Shown in pieces: positions 15,831 to 24,612 of a stretch of DNA of 64,000 nt. The notes beneath the pieces were generated by a model. It had not been told where the DNA came from and made no database searches. It saw only the letters and a list, made by a program, of their open reading frames with translations. The stretch covers positions 1 through 64,000 of the forward strand of contig JAHBXG010000020.1 in the NCBI GenBank assembly GCA_019636565.1, in the 5' to 3' direction. How positions within the stretch are numbered: the first letter of the stretch is position 1; every line of letters starts with the position of its first letter. The stretch is from Phycisphaeraceae bacterium (GTDB lineage: Bacteria; Planctomycetota; Phycisphaerae; Phycisphaerales; UBA1924). The position numbers and the translations under genes are program-made.

Positions 15831-17858
15831 ATGCGGATTCCGGGCCGGAAAATCTGGCGAGCCTTTCGGGAACTCGATGAGTTTTCGGATGAGCAGTGCC
15901 GCCGGTTTGTGAAGCGGGCGTGGGGTGGGTGGGTGATACGAGTGCTGGCGTCGGTGTTGGTGATCGGGACGTTTGCGGCGACATTTCTAATCGTTGCGAG
16001 CGTGATGATCTGGGTGCACCGGTCGCTCGACTTGGACAATCGCAGGACGTTTTCGGATCTGCAGATCACGTTCTCGACGGCGGTCGTGGTGGTGGTTGTG
16101 TGCACGGCGGCGCCGCTGATGGCGCTCCTGGCCCGCGATTTTGTTCTGCGCGCGTTCATCTGGCGGGTGCTCAACATAGGCGGAGTGTGTTCTGAGTGCG
16201 GCTATGCGTTGTACGGGCTGGCGGTTTCGGAAGGGATGGCGTGCTCGTGTCCGGAGTGCGGCGCGGTCACGCAGGTTGATCCCGCGCTGGTGGAATTGGT
16301 TCGCAATAAGAGGGGTGTGACAGTGGCGCAGCGGAAGCGGAGCGCAGGGAGGGATCCGGGATATTTCTGGACACCTCGGAAGCTGAAGATTGCGGCACGG
16401 GTTTTTCTTACGGCGTTTGTCGTGTTGTTCGTGATACCGGCGGGGGTACTCGGCGTGAATGAGCTGATTGTGCGCATTGAAGCACGCCGTGCCAAGGGGC
16501 GCTTCACGAGTGCCAAGACGCTTTCTGGCGTGCTCGGACTATCGACGGCGGTGGTGCTATTCGAGGATCAGACGGAATTGACCGGGGTCCGGAAGATCGA
16601 TCTTGAACTGCAGAAGTTGTACAACACCAAGGGCCTCGAGGTGGCTGCGCAGAGCAATCTGCCCCAGTCGATCGTGATGAATGAATCTCCGGCGGCATGG
16701 GAGTTTGCAGCACGCGCGAAGGCACCTGCGAGCGACGCGACAGCGGCACAGGTTGGGCAGTACGAGGCCGATCGCAAGCGGGACATTTGGAGGTCCGCCG
16801 TGGTCGCAGCCATGGAGGGGAAAGACCTGCGTGATGCGATGCGTGCGATCGGCGCTTCGGATCCGATCCATGAGCCGGTGCCCGTGATCGGTTCGCGCGA
16901 TGGAGGTCAGGTCCGCCTCCAATTCACATGGGGGGTTGAGTTCGCTGGGAAGTTGGCGATCGAGCGGATGCGTCTTGCGGCGGAAGAGGGAAATCACGCA
17001 CGGTTCGAGGAATCGCTCCGGGCCGCGCTGTCGGTGATCGGTCACAATTCTTCCATTCCGGTTCTGGGCGGTTGGTGGAGCGTTTCGCGGCTGGAGGCTT
17101 TTTTGTGGAGCTCTCTGCGTGAAGCGATCGTCGTTCGCCCGGAATGGGCGGCAGGAGCGCGTGCGATCGTGGAGGCGAAGCCCTTCCAGCCGGACCTTGT
17201 GAAGATGATCGAGGTTGAGCGGCTCGTGGAGCGGGACTCAATTCTGAGCATCCTTTCCAATCCCGATATGGTGCGGTTCAACCGATTCACGCCAGAATTG
17301 GTTCGAACGGTGGGTGGCGGCGGGCCGCTGCCGCCGGGACGAGTGGGTTGGGTGGGCGAGAACATCGCAATGAACGACAGGCTGTTTGATATCGCTCGGG
17401 CTCAGGCGGAGGCTCCACCGTGGAATCGGCCGGCTGTTCCGGCGCTTGCTTCGGACCTGGTGCTTGCGCCGGTTACGCGGATGGCATGGGGCTGGTTTCT
17501 GCCGAGTTTCGATTGGTCGGCGGTCAATCGAGCCGGAATGCGGGTGTGGCTGGCGATTGAGCAGTTCCGCGTGAAGGAGGGTCGGCTGCCTCGAGACCTG
17601 CAGGAAGTGGAATTGTCGCAGGCAGATCGTGTCGATCCGTTGTCTGGAAAAGCGTGGGTGTACGTGGTCAACGTGAACGCGAAAACCTTGGGTGAAGCGA
17701 AGCCCTCGGGAGGCTATCTGCTGTATTCGAAGAGCACAGATGGCGTTGATGATTTTGGACGAACCGGCGATCCGACAATTCTTGTATCAGGCGGGTGGGG
17801 CTGGCGAATGCCGGCGTTGGCGGGACGCGATGTGCTGATCAACGCGGAATTGAAGTGA
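15831..17858 (+). CDS. Large membrane protein with zinc ribbon, unknown function
   Basis: The 675-residue product is started at ATG 15831 (MRIPGRKIWRAFRELDEF); 41 more codons are open upstream but read like non-coding DNA. Hydrophobic segments lie at about 40-62, 80-105 and 190-215. Between them a zinc ribbon, CSECGYALYGL...CSCPECG, sits near residues 124-151 on the cytoplasmic side. The remaining 450 residues are soluble, helical, with repeated Trp and Arg (WWSVSRLEAFLWSSLREA). The C-terminal block SGKAWVYVVN...GGYLLYSKSTDGVDDFG is of a kind seen in many planctomycete secreted or surface proteins. No enzymatic motif recognised. Confidence 0.65.
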   Translation: MRIPGRKIWRAFRELDEFSDEQCRRFVKRAWGGWVIRVLASVLVIGTFAATFLIVASVMIWVHRSLDLDNRRTFSDLQITFSTAVVVVVVCTAAPLMALLARDFVLRAFIWRVLNIGGVCSECGYALYGLAVSEGMACSCPECGAVTQVDPALVELVRNKRGVTVAQRKRSAGRDPGYFWTPRKLKIAARVFLTAFVVLFVIPAGVLGVNELIVRIEARRAKGRFTSAKTLSGVLGLSTAVVLFEDQTELTGVRKIDLELQKLYNTKGLEVAAQSNLPQSIVMNESPAAWEFAARAKAPASDATAAQVGQYEADRKRDIWRSAVVAAMEGKDLRDAMRAIGASDPIHEPVPVIGSRDGGQVRLQFTWGVEFAGKLAIERMRLAAEEGNHARFEESLRAALSVIGHNSSIPVLGGWWSVSRLEAFLWSSLREAIVVRPEWAAGARAIVEAKPFQPDLVKMIEVERLVERDSILSILSNPDMVRFNRFTPELVRTVGGGGPLPPGRVGWVGENIAMNDRLFDIARAQAEAPPWNRPAVPALASDLVLAPVTRMAWGWFLPSFDWSAVNRAGMRVWLAIEQFRVKEGRLPRDLQEVELSQADRVDPLSGKAWVYVVNVNAKTLGEAKPSGGYLLYSKSTDGVDDFGRTGDPTILVSGGWGWRMPALAGRDVLINAELK

Positions 17859-18135
17859 GCGGGTGCGTCGTTGTGCGGGGGATGGGAAAACGAACCGAAT
17901 GGTTCGATTTGAAGCAATGTGCGGCCCGGGTCGCGCGTTTTCAGCGTGCGGGGATTGTGCGTGCGCGGACCGAGGATGTCGTTCGGGGACTCGTTCCATT
18001 CTCGGCTCGAATCTGTCGGCCTTGCCCGGCCGAAATGCGTCGCTGCTTCGGCGCACGAATCGGCTTGGCTTGCTGCAGGCAAGCGGGCTCAGCGTGGGAG
18101 AGGCTTGGGAATGGAGTTCGCTACGCTGTAGGTGA

Positions 18136-19821
18136 ATGACACCATTTTCACCCGTTGCTCGTCGGCTTCGCAATGCTCAGCGGTCTGTGCGCGTGCTGGA
18201 GGTATTGGCGCGGCACGGGTTTGCTGATTTTGCGGAACAGATCGGGCTGGTGTCGCTGATCGAGCGTGGGAGGGAGATTCTGGGGGCGGAGCCGCGGAAG
18301 GTGAGCGATCTGCCCCGGGCGGTGCGGGTGCGCAGGGTGCTCGAAGAATTGGGGCCGACGTATGTGAAACTGGGACAGATACTGAGCACGCGGCCGGATC
18401 TGATTCCGGTTGAGTGGGCCGAAGAGTTCAAATCACTTCAGAACAGCGTGCCGGGCGTCGAGTACGAGTTGATCGAGAAGATCTTCGAGGAGGAGTTCGG
18501 CCCGCGTCTGCACACCCTTTTTCGCTCAATTCAAAAAAAGCCGCTGGCCGCGGCATCGATCGCACAGGTGCACAAGGCCGTGCTGCATGATGGCGCGCGG
18601 ATCGTGCTGAAGGTGCTCCGGCCCGGGATTCGCGATGTTGTCGAATCGGACATGGAAATCCTTCGGCAGATCGCCGAAATCGCGGAGGGACACTTCAAAG
18701 ACCTTGGGTACAGCCCGGTCGCGGTGGTGGATGAGTTTTCGCGCGAGATCGCGAAGGAAATGGATCTTGCGCACGAGGGGCGATCGACGGACCGGCTTCG
18801 CGGGTTCTTTGAGGGTGATCCGGACGTTGTCTTCCCCAAGGTGTACTGGGAAGCGACGACGCGGAATGTGCTCGCGCTGCAGGAGATTCGCGGGAAGGTG
18901 CTCACGCACCTTGACCCCGAGAAACTCGAACCGGACGTGAGGCGGACGCTGGTCGAGAACGGGACGCGAGCCGTCTTCCGGCAGTGTCTTGAGTTCGGCT
19001 TCTTCCACGCTGATCCGCACCCGGGAAACCTGATCGCTTTGCCGAAGGGTCGGATCGCGTTCATCGACTGTGGGATGACCGGCGAAATCGACGCCCGTAC
19101 GGCGCGGCAATTAGCGGATCTGGTTTCGGGCGTGGTCGGGGGTGACCTTGATCGCGTCATGGGCGTGGTCGGAGAGCTTGGCGACTTGGCGGCGGAGAGG
19201 CTCGAGGATCGCGTCTTGCGAAACGACGTGCACACGATCGTTTCGCAGTTTCAGAACAGCTCGCTCGATCAATTGGATCTCGGACGCCTGCTGGACGACT
19301 TCTTCGGCGCGCTGCGGGCAAACAAAATCAGTTGTCCGGCGGACCTTGTTTTCCTGATCAAGGCACTGACGACGATTGAATCGGTAGGGCGCGCGGTCGA
19401 TCCGTCGTTTCCTCTGGCAGAGTTTGTGAGGCCCTATGTTGAGAAACTCGTGGAGAAGCGGTACAGCTTTTCGGCTCTCAGGGGCCGTGCACAGAAGAGC
19501 CTGCTGAACTACATCGAATTGGCCGAAGACCTACCGGCGGAGTTGCGGTCGTTGCTGACGCAAGTGCGACGAAACCGGTTTGCGATCAATATCGAACATC
19601 GCGGGTTGACGAAATTGACGCACACGATCGAGCATGCAAGCCGGAATATTTCGTTTGCGTTAATCATTGCTTCGATGTTGGTGGGCTCGTCGATTCTGAT
19701 TCTTGCAGCGCGGAATGCGGGGATGGGCGCGCTGACCGCGATCGGAGTCGCGGGGTTTCTGGCCGCCGGAATCCTCGTCGTTCTGATGATCATTACGAAT
19801 CGCAGATTGCGCGACGAGTAA
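18136..19821 (+). CDS. ubiB: ABC1/UbiB/AarF family atypical kinase
   Basis: UbiB-family proteins are membrane-bound atypical ATPases/kinases needed for ubiquinone synthesis or lipid handling. The 561-residue product shows the family motif KLGQ at 78-81 (KxGQ), followed by STRPDLIP; AAASIAQVH at 138-146; VLKVLRPG with the nucleotide-binding Lys; and the catalytic HADPHPGNL with IDCGMTGEI (metal-binding Asp). Two C-terminal hydrophobic segments (about 505-525 and 533-555) would anchor it in the inner membrane. Quinone genes are not adjacent, so the exact role is open. Confidence 0.85.
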   Translation: MTPFSPVARRLRNAQRSVRVLEVLARHGFADFAEQIGLVSLIERGREILGAEPRKVSDLPRAVRVRRVLEELGPTYVKLGQILSTRPDLIPVEWAEEFKSLQNSVPGVEYELIEKIFEEEFGPRLHTLFRSIQKKPLAAASIAQVHKAVLHDGARIVLKVLRPGIRDVVESDMEILRQIAEIAEGHFKDLGYSPVAVVDEFSREIAKEMDLAHEGRSTDRLRGFFEGDPDVVFPKVYWEATTRNVLALQEIRGKVLTHLDPEKLEPDVRRTLVENGTRAVFRQCLEFGFFHADPHPGNLIALPKGRIAFIDCGMTGEIDARTARQLADLVSGVVGGDLDRVMGVVGELGDLAAERLEDRVLRNDVHTIVSQFQNSSLDQLDLGRLLDDFFGALRANKISCPADLVFLIKALTTIESVGRAVDPSFPLAEFVRPYVEKLVEKRYSFSALRGRAQKSLLNYIELAEDLPAELRSLLTQVRRNRFAINIEHRGLTKLTHTIEHASRNISFALIIASMLVGSSILILAARNAGMGALTAIGVAGFLAAGILVVLMIITNRRLRDE

Positions 19822-19822
19822 G

Positions 19823-20539
19823 TTACTTGGCGTGCTTCGGCGCCTTTGCCCGAGCTTTTTTCGCCGTCCTTTTTCCCGCCTTCTTCGACGCCTTCTTGCC
19901 GGTGCGGCGGGTCGCGGGCTTTTTCAAGGACTCTTCATTCATTTTCTTCGGGGCGAGCAGTTGGCCGATGCCTTCGAGCAGGCCGCTCGCTGCAAGGGCG
20001 ACCTGCTCGGCTGCCTTGCGGGCGAGGGACCATCCGGCACGGCCGGCATCACTTGCGATCGGACCGGCGTTCTTCGCGGCAACCTTGCCTGCGGTAGAGG
20101 CAGAGTTCGATACAGTGCGGCCTGCCTTGCGGGCACGGCGTACGAGCGCCTCGAGTTCTTCGCCGAGTTCGGTGGAAGTCTTTTTGGCGAAGGAACTGAC
20201 GGCGCCAAGGAACTCGTCGTTCGCTGCGATAATTTTGCGCTTCGCGCTCGGGAGAGTGTGATCGGCGATGTGCTTGCCCCGGCGTCTGGCGCTTTTGCCG
20301 GTATTGGTGCCAGCGGAGGCCACGGCATTGAAGGCATCGCGAAGGCCTTCGAAGGCCTCACGCATCGCCTTGCGGCGGGCAGCAGGTACTTCATGGTTGA
20401 TTGTTTTTGCGGCCCCGTTCAGAGAATCGTGGACTAGCTTGCGGATATCGGAAGCACTGAGATCTCGGTCACGCATCGCGTGCACAGCCATGTTGCGGAT
20501 GCGCTGACGGGTGTTCTCTGCCGGTTTCTTCTTCGCCAT
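19823..20539 (-). CDS. Basic protein with histone-H1-like Lys/Ala-rich tail
   Basis: The 238-residue product starts at ATG 20539 (MAKKKPAENTRQRIRN) with AAGGAA upstream; the open frame reaches further 5' but those 34 codons are not protein-like. Residues 15-55 look like a helical domain (DRDLSASDIRKLVHDSLNGA). The middle is alanine-rich helix (AAKNAGPIASDAGRAGWS). The last 40 residues are tandem KKA/RTAKKA units ending KARAKAPKHAK, as in bacterial histone-H1-like nucleoid proteins. DNA binding is inferred from composition. It converges on ubiB with no gap, its stop lying next to the ubiB stop. Confidence 0.65.
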   Translation of the reverse strand: MAKKKPAENTRQRIRNMAVHAMRDRDLSASDIRKLVHDSLNGAAKTINHEVPAARRKAMREAFEGLRDAFNAVASAGTNTGKSARRRGKHIADHTLPSAKRKIIAANDEFLGAVSSFAKKTSTELGEELEALVRRARKAGRTVSNSASTAGKVAAKNAGPIASDAGRAGWSLARKAAEQVALAASGLLEGIGQLLAPKKMNEESLKKPATRRTGKKASKKAGKRTAKKARAKAPKHAK

Positions 20540-20842
20540 GAAAGATTCCTTAAAATTCGACTCGGTGTAGACGAACAGGATACACGCGCAATCAACGCGC
20601 TGCGCAATGAGCGGCAACCGCACGAAAATGTGGGATCGCAAAAGTTTTTTCCCGATCGACTTACCGCGAGCGCCGCGAAGTTATATGGCGGGCTGGCGCG
20701 TGACGCGCAACAGCGCAGTTGTCGGAATTGTCGCAACTTGCGAACTTGGTGAGGCTATGTCCTCCCCCCACAGGGGAAACGCGCAAGTTCGATTGTCCGC
20801 GCACTGATAACACCAGATGCGCACAAGTCCGGCTCGAACTGC
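20540..20842. other. 303-bp intergenic region upstream of the H1-like gene
   Basis: The left part must hold the promoter of the leftward H1-like gene and the right part that of a possible small rightward gene. No tRNA, repeat or strong hairpin was found. Short frames on both strands lack ribosome sites. Confidence 0.45.
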
Positions 20843-21094
20843 ATGGACACGCCGGCGTATGAATGTGCGTGCGGAGAACGATTTTGTTTTCGCTCAGCGC
20901 ACGTGCGGATTTGTATGGGGAAAAAGATGAAAACAGAAATGAAAGACGCTCCTGTGGGAGAGCGATTGGCGCGTGCGGAGACGGCGCGAGAGATTCGCGT
21001 GCTCGACCAAATCCTTGAGGACATCAAGTCGCTTGATGAAGTAGAGCCGCCTCAGGTGGAAAGCGCGCGGCCCAGGCTCGTGCTGGTGCGCTAA
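20843..21094 (+). CDS. Small hypothetical protein
   Basis: The frame gives 83 residues from ATG 20843. The latter part is convincing as protein: GERLARAETAREIRVLDQI then LEDIKSLDEVEPP, an amphipathic helix, ending RPRLVLVR. The first 24 residues are Cys-rich (YECACGERFCFRSAHVRIC) and may or may not be translated. In-frame ATGs at 20915 and 20927 are alternative starts, and none has a clear ribosome site. No family recognised. Confidence 0.4.
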   Translation: MDTPAYECACGERFCFRSAHVRICMGKKMKTEMKDAPVGERLARAETAREIRVLDQILEDIKSLDEVEPPQVESARPRLVLVR

Positions 21095-21133
21095 GACCGG
21101 GCGCGTGCGTTTGGCTTAAGGCCCTTGCGCAGC

Positions 21134-22078
21134 CTAGACGCCGACTGCAGTCTTGCTGGATGTCAAACCGGCTTGGCTTGCGCCGCTCAGGTTTGCACCG
21201 GAAGCGGTCTGAGCCATGTAGTCATAAACGCCCTTTCCGGTCTTGTCTCCGAGGCGCCCCGCCGCGACCAACTGCCGCAGCAGTGGGCAAGGACGGTATC
21301 GATCGCTCCCGAGCCCTTCCGCCAGCACGTTCATGATGTGCACGCAGGTATCGAGTCCGATGAAATCGGCCAGGCGCAGCGGTCCCATGGGGAAGTTGCA
21401 ACCCAGTTTCATGATCTCGTCGATGTGCTGGGGCTCCGCCACGCCTTCCATCCAGGCGTAAAACGCCTCGTTGATCAGAGGCATGAGCACGCGGTTGGAG
21501 ACGAACCCGGCCCGGTCGTTCGCCGGAATGGGCGTTTTGCCCAGTTGAGTCGAAAGGTTGGTCACGCGCTGCACCGTCTCGCTAGAGGTTTGCAGGCCGC
21601 GGATCACCTCGACCAATTTCATGACCGGCACGGGATTGAAAAAATGCATGCCGATGACGCGTTCGGGGTGTCCCTGCGGGCCGACGCTCGCACATATTTC
21701 GGTAATGCTGATCGAACTGGTATTGCTCGCCAGAATCTGGGTCGGAAACAACCCCGCGAGTTTCGAAAAGAGCTCGCGTTTGACTTTGGAGTCCTCCACG
21801 ACCGCTTCGACCACGATGTCGGCGCCCTTGAGCATCTCCAGGCTTTCGACGTAATGCAGCCGGCCCAGGGCGGTCTGCACGTCGGTGTCCTTCATGCGCC
21901 CTTTTTCGACCTCTCGGGCCAGGCGTTTGGTGTGAGCATCCCGGCAGCGTCCGAGCGCCGACGACGAGGCGTCGCAAACCAGCGTCTTGAAACCGGAGAC
22001 GGCCGCCACCTGGGCGATTCCCCCTCCCATTTGCCCTGCGCCAATGACCGCGACGGTGTGGATGGATTGGGTAGCCAT
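21134..22078 (-). CDS. hbd: 3-hydroxyacyl-CoA (3-hydroxybutyryl-CoA) dehydrogenase
   Basis: The enzyme oxidises 3-hydroxyacyl-CoA to 3-oxoacyl-CoA with NAD(P)+. The 314-residue product has the Rossmann motif GAGQMGGG at 13-20, VVEAVVED around 89-96, ASNTSSISI at 117-125 and catalytic His145 in [16 protein letters not shown]. The C-terminal dimer domain contains [23 protein letters not shown] and KTGKGVYDY. Length is normal (about 285) plus a 25-residue Ala/Ser tail. No thiolase or crotonase is next to it, so the route (butyrate, PHB or beta-oxidation) is open. Confidence 0.92.
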   Translation of the reverse strand: MATQSIHTVAVIGAGQMGGGIAQVAAVSGFKTLVCDASSSALGRCRDAHTKRLAREVEKGRMKDTDVQTALGRLHYVESLEMLKGADIVVEAVVEDSKVKRELFSKLAGLFPTQILASNTSSISITEICASVGPQGHPERVIGMHFFNPVPVMKLVEVIRGLQTSSETVQRVTNLSTQLGKTPIPANDRAGFVSNRVLMPLINEAFYAWMEGVAEPQHIDEIMKLGCNFPMGPLRLADFIGLDTCVHIMNVLAEGLGSDRYRPCPLLRQLVAAGRLGDKTGKGVYDYMAQTASGANLSGASQAGLTSSKTAVGV

Positions 22079-22168
22079 GCCCTGAGCATACCGCAGAATC
22101 CGGCATCAGGAAAGGCAAGAGTCCGGCATGGCTCTTGCCTGCTCCGATCCCCCGCCTTTACTTGATCA

Positions 22169-22477
22169 ATGCCCAGCGTCGATCAACTCCAGAAACTGCT
22201 CGCGGCGAGTCCGGCGGACGCCTTTCTGTTGTACGCGATTGCACAGGAATACGCCAAGTCGGGCGATCACGTCAAGGCGATCGAGTTCTACGACCGCGCC
22301 ATCGCTGTCGCCCCGGATGATGGGTATACCTACTTTCACAAGGCCCGATCTCTCGGCGCAATCGGGCGAACCGAGGCGCAGGTCGGGGCGCTGAAGGCGG
22401 GCGTCAATGCGGCCAAGCGCTCGAGTGACGCCAAGGCATTGGGGGAATTGCAGGCCGTATTGGACGAGTTGGAGTAG
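22169..22477 (+). CDS. Small TPR-repeat protein
   Basis: The 102-residue product contains two to three tetratricopeptide-like helix pairs: DAFLLYAIAQEYAKSGDHVKA then IEFYDRAIAVAPDDGYTYFHKARSLGAIG. The TPR pattern A..Y...G....A...Y..A is clear. It probably mediates protein contacts. It lies 32 bases ahead of the rhodanese gene and may be co-transcribed with it. Confidence 0.75.
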   Translation: MPSVDQLQKLLAASPADAFLLYAIAQEYAKSGDHVKAIEFYDRAIAVAPDDGYTYFHKARSLGAIGRTEAQVGALKAGVNAAKRSSDAKALGELQAVLDELE

Positions 22478-22509
22478 GTGCCGCGGCACCATCAATAGGA
22501 GTCTCAGCA

Positions 22510-22950
22510 ATGGCGGGCGGAACAATCAACGAGCAGGGATTGCCAACGAACTACAACTTCAAGCCCGATTGGGAGGTTTCGCCTCGCGAAACCAAGAAGA
22601 TGCTCGACGAGGGCGCCAACGTCATGGTGATCGACGTACGGCTGAAGCCCGAGTGGGATTTCGCGCACGTGAAAGGAAGCATCCTCGTGCCGCTCGACGA
22701 GTTGGAGGCCCGGGGCGGTGAGATCTGCGCGATGGTGGAAGAGAACCCGGGCTGCGTTGTTTTGACCCTGTGTCACCACGGGATTCGTTCGCTGAAGGCG
22801 GCGGCGATTTTGCGCGAGCAGGGGATTGCGAACGTGAAGTCGATCGCGGGTGGGATTGAGTTGTGGTCGCTGGGCGCGGATAAATCCGTGCCGCGGTATG
22901 AGCGGCAAGGGGCGAGAGTTTGGGCAGCGGGTGCGAAGCCGCCGGGGTAA
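22510..22950 (+). CDS. Rhodanese-like sulfurtransferase domain protein
   Basis: The 146-residue single-domain protein has VMVIDVRLKPEWDFAHVKGS around 38-57 and the active-site loop CHHGIRS with Cys88. The CHHGxRS loop is typical of single-domain rhodaneses linked to sulfur-carrier (ThiF/MoeB) systems, where Cys accepts a persulfide. AGGAG lies about 8 bases before the ATG. The sulfur acceptor is unknown. A role in cofactor sulfuration is possible but no neighbour supports it directly. Confidence 0.85.
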   Translation: MAGGTINEQGLPTNYNFKPDWEVSPRETKKMLDEGANVMVIDVRLKPEWDFAHVKGSILVPLDELEARGGEICAMVEENPGCVVLTLCHHGIRSLKAAAILREQGIANVKSIAGGIELWSLGADKSVPRYERQGARVWAAGAKPPG

Positions 22951-22959
22951 CTTCTGCGA

Positions 22960-24417
22960 TTACTTAGAAGCGGGCGGCGGCGTAATCGAGATCCGTTTCG
23001 GCGTGGCAGAGGAGACCCATTGCGTATTTTGCGAGCTGCCACCGACGGTTGAAGGGTCGAAGAACCAAAACGGCTTCAAGGCCTGCTCGAAGGGTAATGC
23101 AGCGATCTCGTTCAAGAACCGTTCGTACTCGGGCTTCAGATCGTCGGCATCCATGTTGAGTTCACTCACATGTTTGAAGCCGGTCAGACTTGAGAAGTAC
23201 GTTAGGAAATTCGGCTGGCAACCGATTAGATCGCATCCGTACGGGTTGGTATACGGTCCGCTTCCGAGAAAGGGAACCGTGACGAGTGCATTGGGGAATG
23301 GCCAAGCGGTGTCCGAAATCGGAACGGCCTGCGAGATCGGATCGCGGATCGGAAGATTCGGGCCGTTGTCCCATTTGTAGCGACCACCAGCCAGAGGTGC
23401 GTACGCCTTTCGAATGACATAAGGAGCGGGGCAAAGCAAGTCGTTGTAGCCCATGAGGAAAATGACAAAGTCGGAGTCGTCGACGAAGCCATCGAAGTTG
23501 AGATCTGCCGAGCAAAACTCGGGCATGGTTTCATCGGCGCAGTCGAGGATGTTGTACTGCGCAAGGAAGAGAACAAAGTCCGCGTCCTCCACCAATCCGT
23601 CCTCGTTGAGATCGCCTTCGCAAACCGGTGCCAGCGACAGTTTCATCCAGTGAGTGAGGACGAGCCCGTCGCCTTTGATTGTCAGGGGCGGGTCAAAACC
23701 CGAGAGGTCGAACTGGAACGGGGACTCGACGGTTTGGTACGCGAAACTCACAAAGGCGAACGATAATTGCAAGTCGAGGTTGTAACGATTATTAAATGGA
23801 TTGAATGGCTGCGTTACATCTTCCAGCGAAAAGAAATAGATGCGGCAGATTCGAATTTCGAATTGTTCCGAGTACGAAGCGACGACGCTTGTGTACTCGC
23901 TGATCGACTGAAAATCGTTTAGATCTGAAGTTGGCCAAGTGTCGGCGTGGTACGGCTCAAACATCAAGCACAGCGTTTCGCCGTTATAGAGATCATCCTG
24001 TACGTCCGGATCCGAAGCATCCGACGCGATATTGATGAGGCCAAACCTGAGAAAGTCGCTTGGCGGCGGTGGAGGGATGAAGTCTTTGTTTGAGTACGCC
24101 TCTGGGTAATTCCATTCAAGATTGATGCCTGCAACGCCCGCAGGATTGTCGTAGTTGTTGAAAATCGTGACTGGCTCGGGAGTGTCGGCGCTCTTTCTTC
24201 CGGTGGTCGCGCCTGGTGTGACGACCTGGCCGGTCTTGTCGTTTCTGATCCAGAGAATGCGAGGCGGTTGTGCCGCGAAATCGGCGTCTGGACTGCGCGC
24301 GGCACTTTGCACCGCACGCACGGCGCGTGCAGAGCTCGGCTGCTTTGGCTGGGCAAAAACAGATACAGAAAGACTGGTGGCCGCAAGAGCCGCGAAGACA
24401 AATCCACGAGAAATCAT
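22960..24417 (-). CDS. Secreted protein with internal dockerin-like EF-hand pair
   Basis: The 485-residue product has a signal peptide (MISRGFVFAALAATSLSVSV, with likely cleavage after AQ/FAQ near 23). The region 50-265 is beta-rich and of no family I know. Residues 266-329 form a doubled calcium-binding module, CEGDLNEDGLVEDADFVLF and CSADLNFDGFVDDSDFVIF, each a DxDxxGxxDxxD loop plus helix. This resembles the dockerin type I module frequent in planctomycete secreted proteins. Unlike most, about 155 residues follow it (KAYAPLAGGRYKWDNGPN and onward), so the module is internal. Confidence 0.75.
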   Translation of the reverse strand: MISRGFVFAALAATSLSVSVFAQPKQPSSARAVRAVQSAARSPDADFAAQPPRILWIRNDKTGQVVTPGATTGRKSADTPEPVTIFNNYDNPAGVAGINLEWNYPEAYSNKDFIPPPPPSDFLRFGLINIASDASDPDVQDDLYNGETLCLMFEPYHADTWPTSDLNDFQSISEYTSVVASYSEQFEIRICRIYFFSLEDVTQPFNPFNNRYNLDLQLSFAFVSFAYQTVESPFQFDLSGFDPPLTIKGDGLVLTHWMKLSLAPVCEGDLNEDGLVEDADFVLFLAQYNILDCADETMPEFCSADLNFDGFVDDSDFVIFLMGYNDLLCPAPYVIRKAYAPLAGGRYKWDNGPNLPIRDPISQAVPISDTAWPFPNALVTVPFLGSGPYTNPYGCDLIGCQPNFLTYFSSLTGFKHVSELNMDADDLKPEYERFLNEIAALPFEQALKPFWFFDPSTVGGSSQNTQWVSSATPKRISITPPPASK

Positions 24418-24612
24418 GCTGTCGTGCTCCGAATAGTTCTACAGAGACCTACGAACGCCTGCCTGAAAGGGTTGCCCCGGCAAGCCTGAATCGCGTGAAT
24501 CGTTGGCGTACGGGCCACCTCGCGAGATACCACGTCAGTATCGGCCCCTCACCCGGACCGATTGGGTTAGTCAGCAAAAGTCCCCGTTGCGAAGCCCGAT
24601 AATTCGAGCGGT

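Noticed and set aside
17859..18135. Several short frames between the zinc-ribbon gene and ubiB
   Set aside because: All three plus frames are open at once, typical of GC-rich non-coding DNA; no ribosome site.
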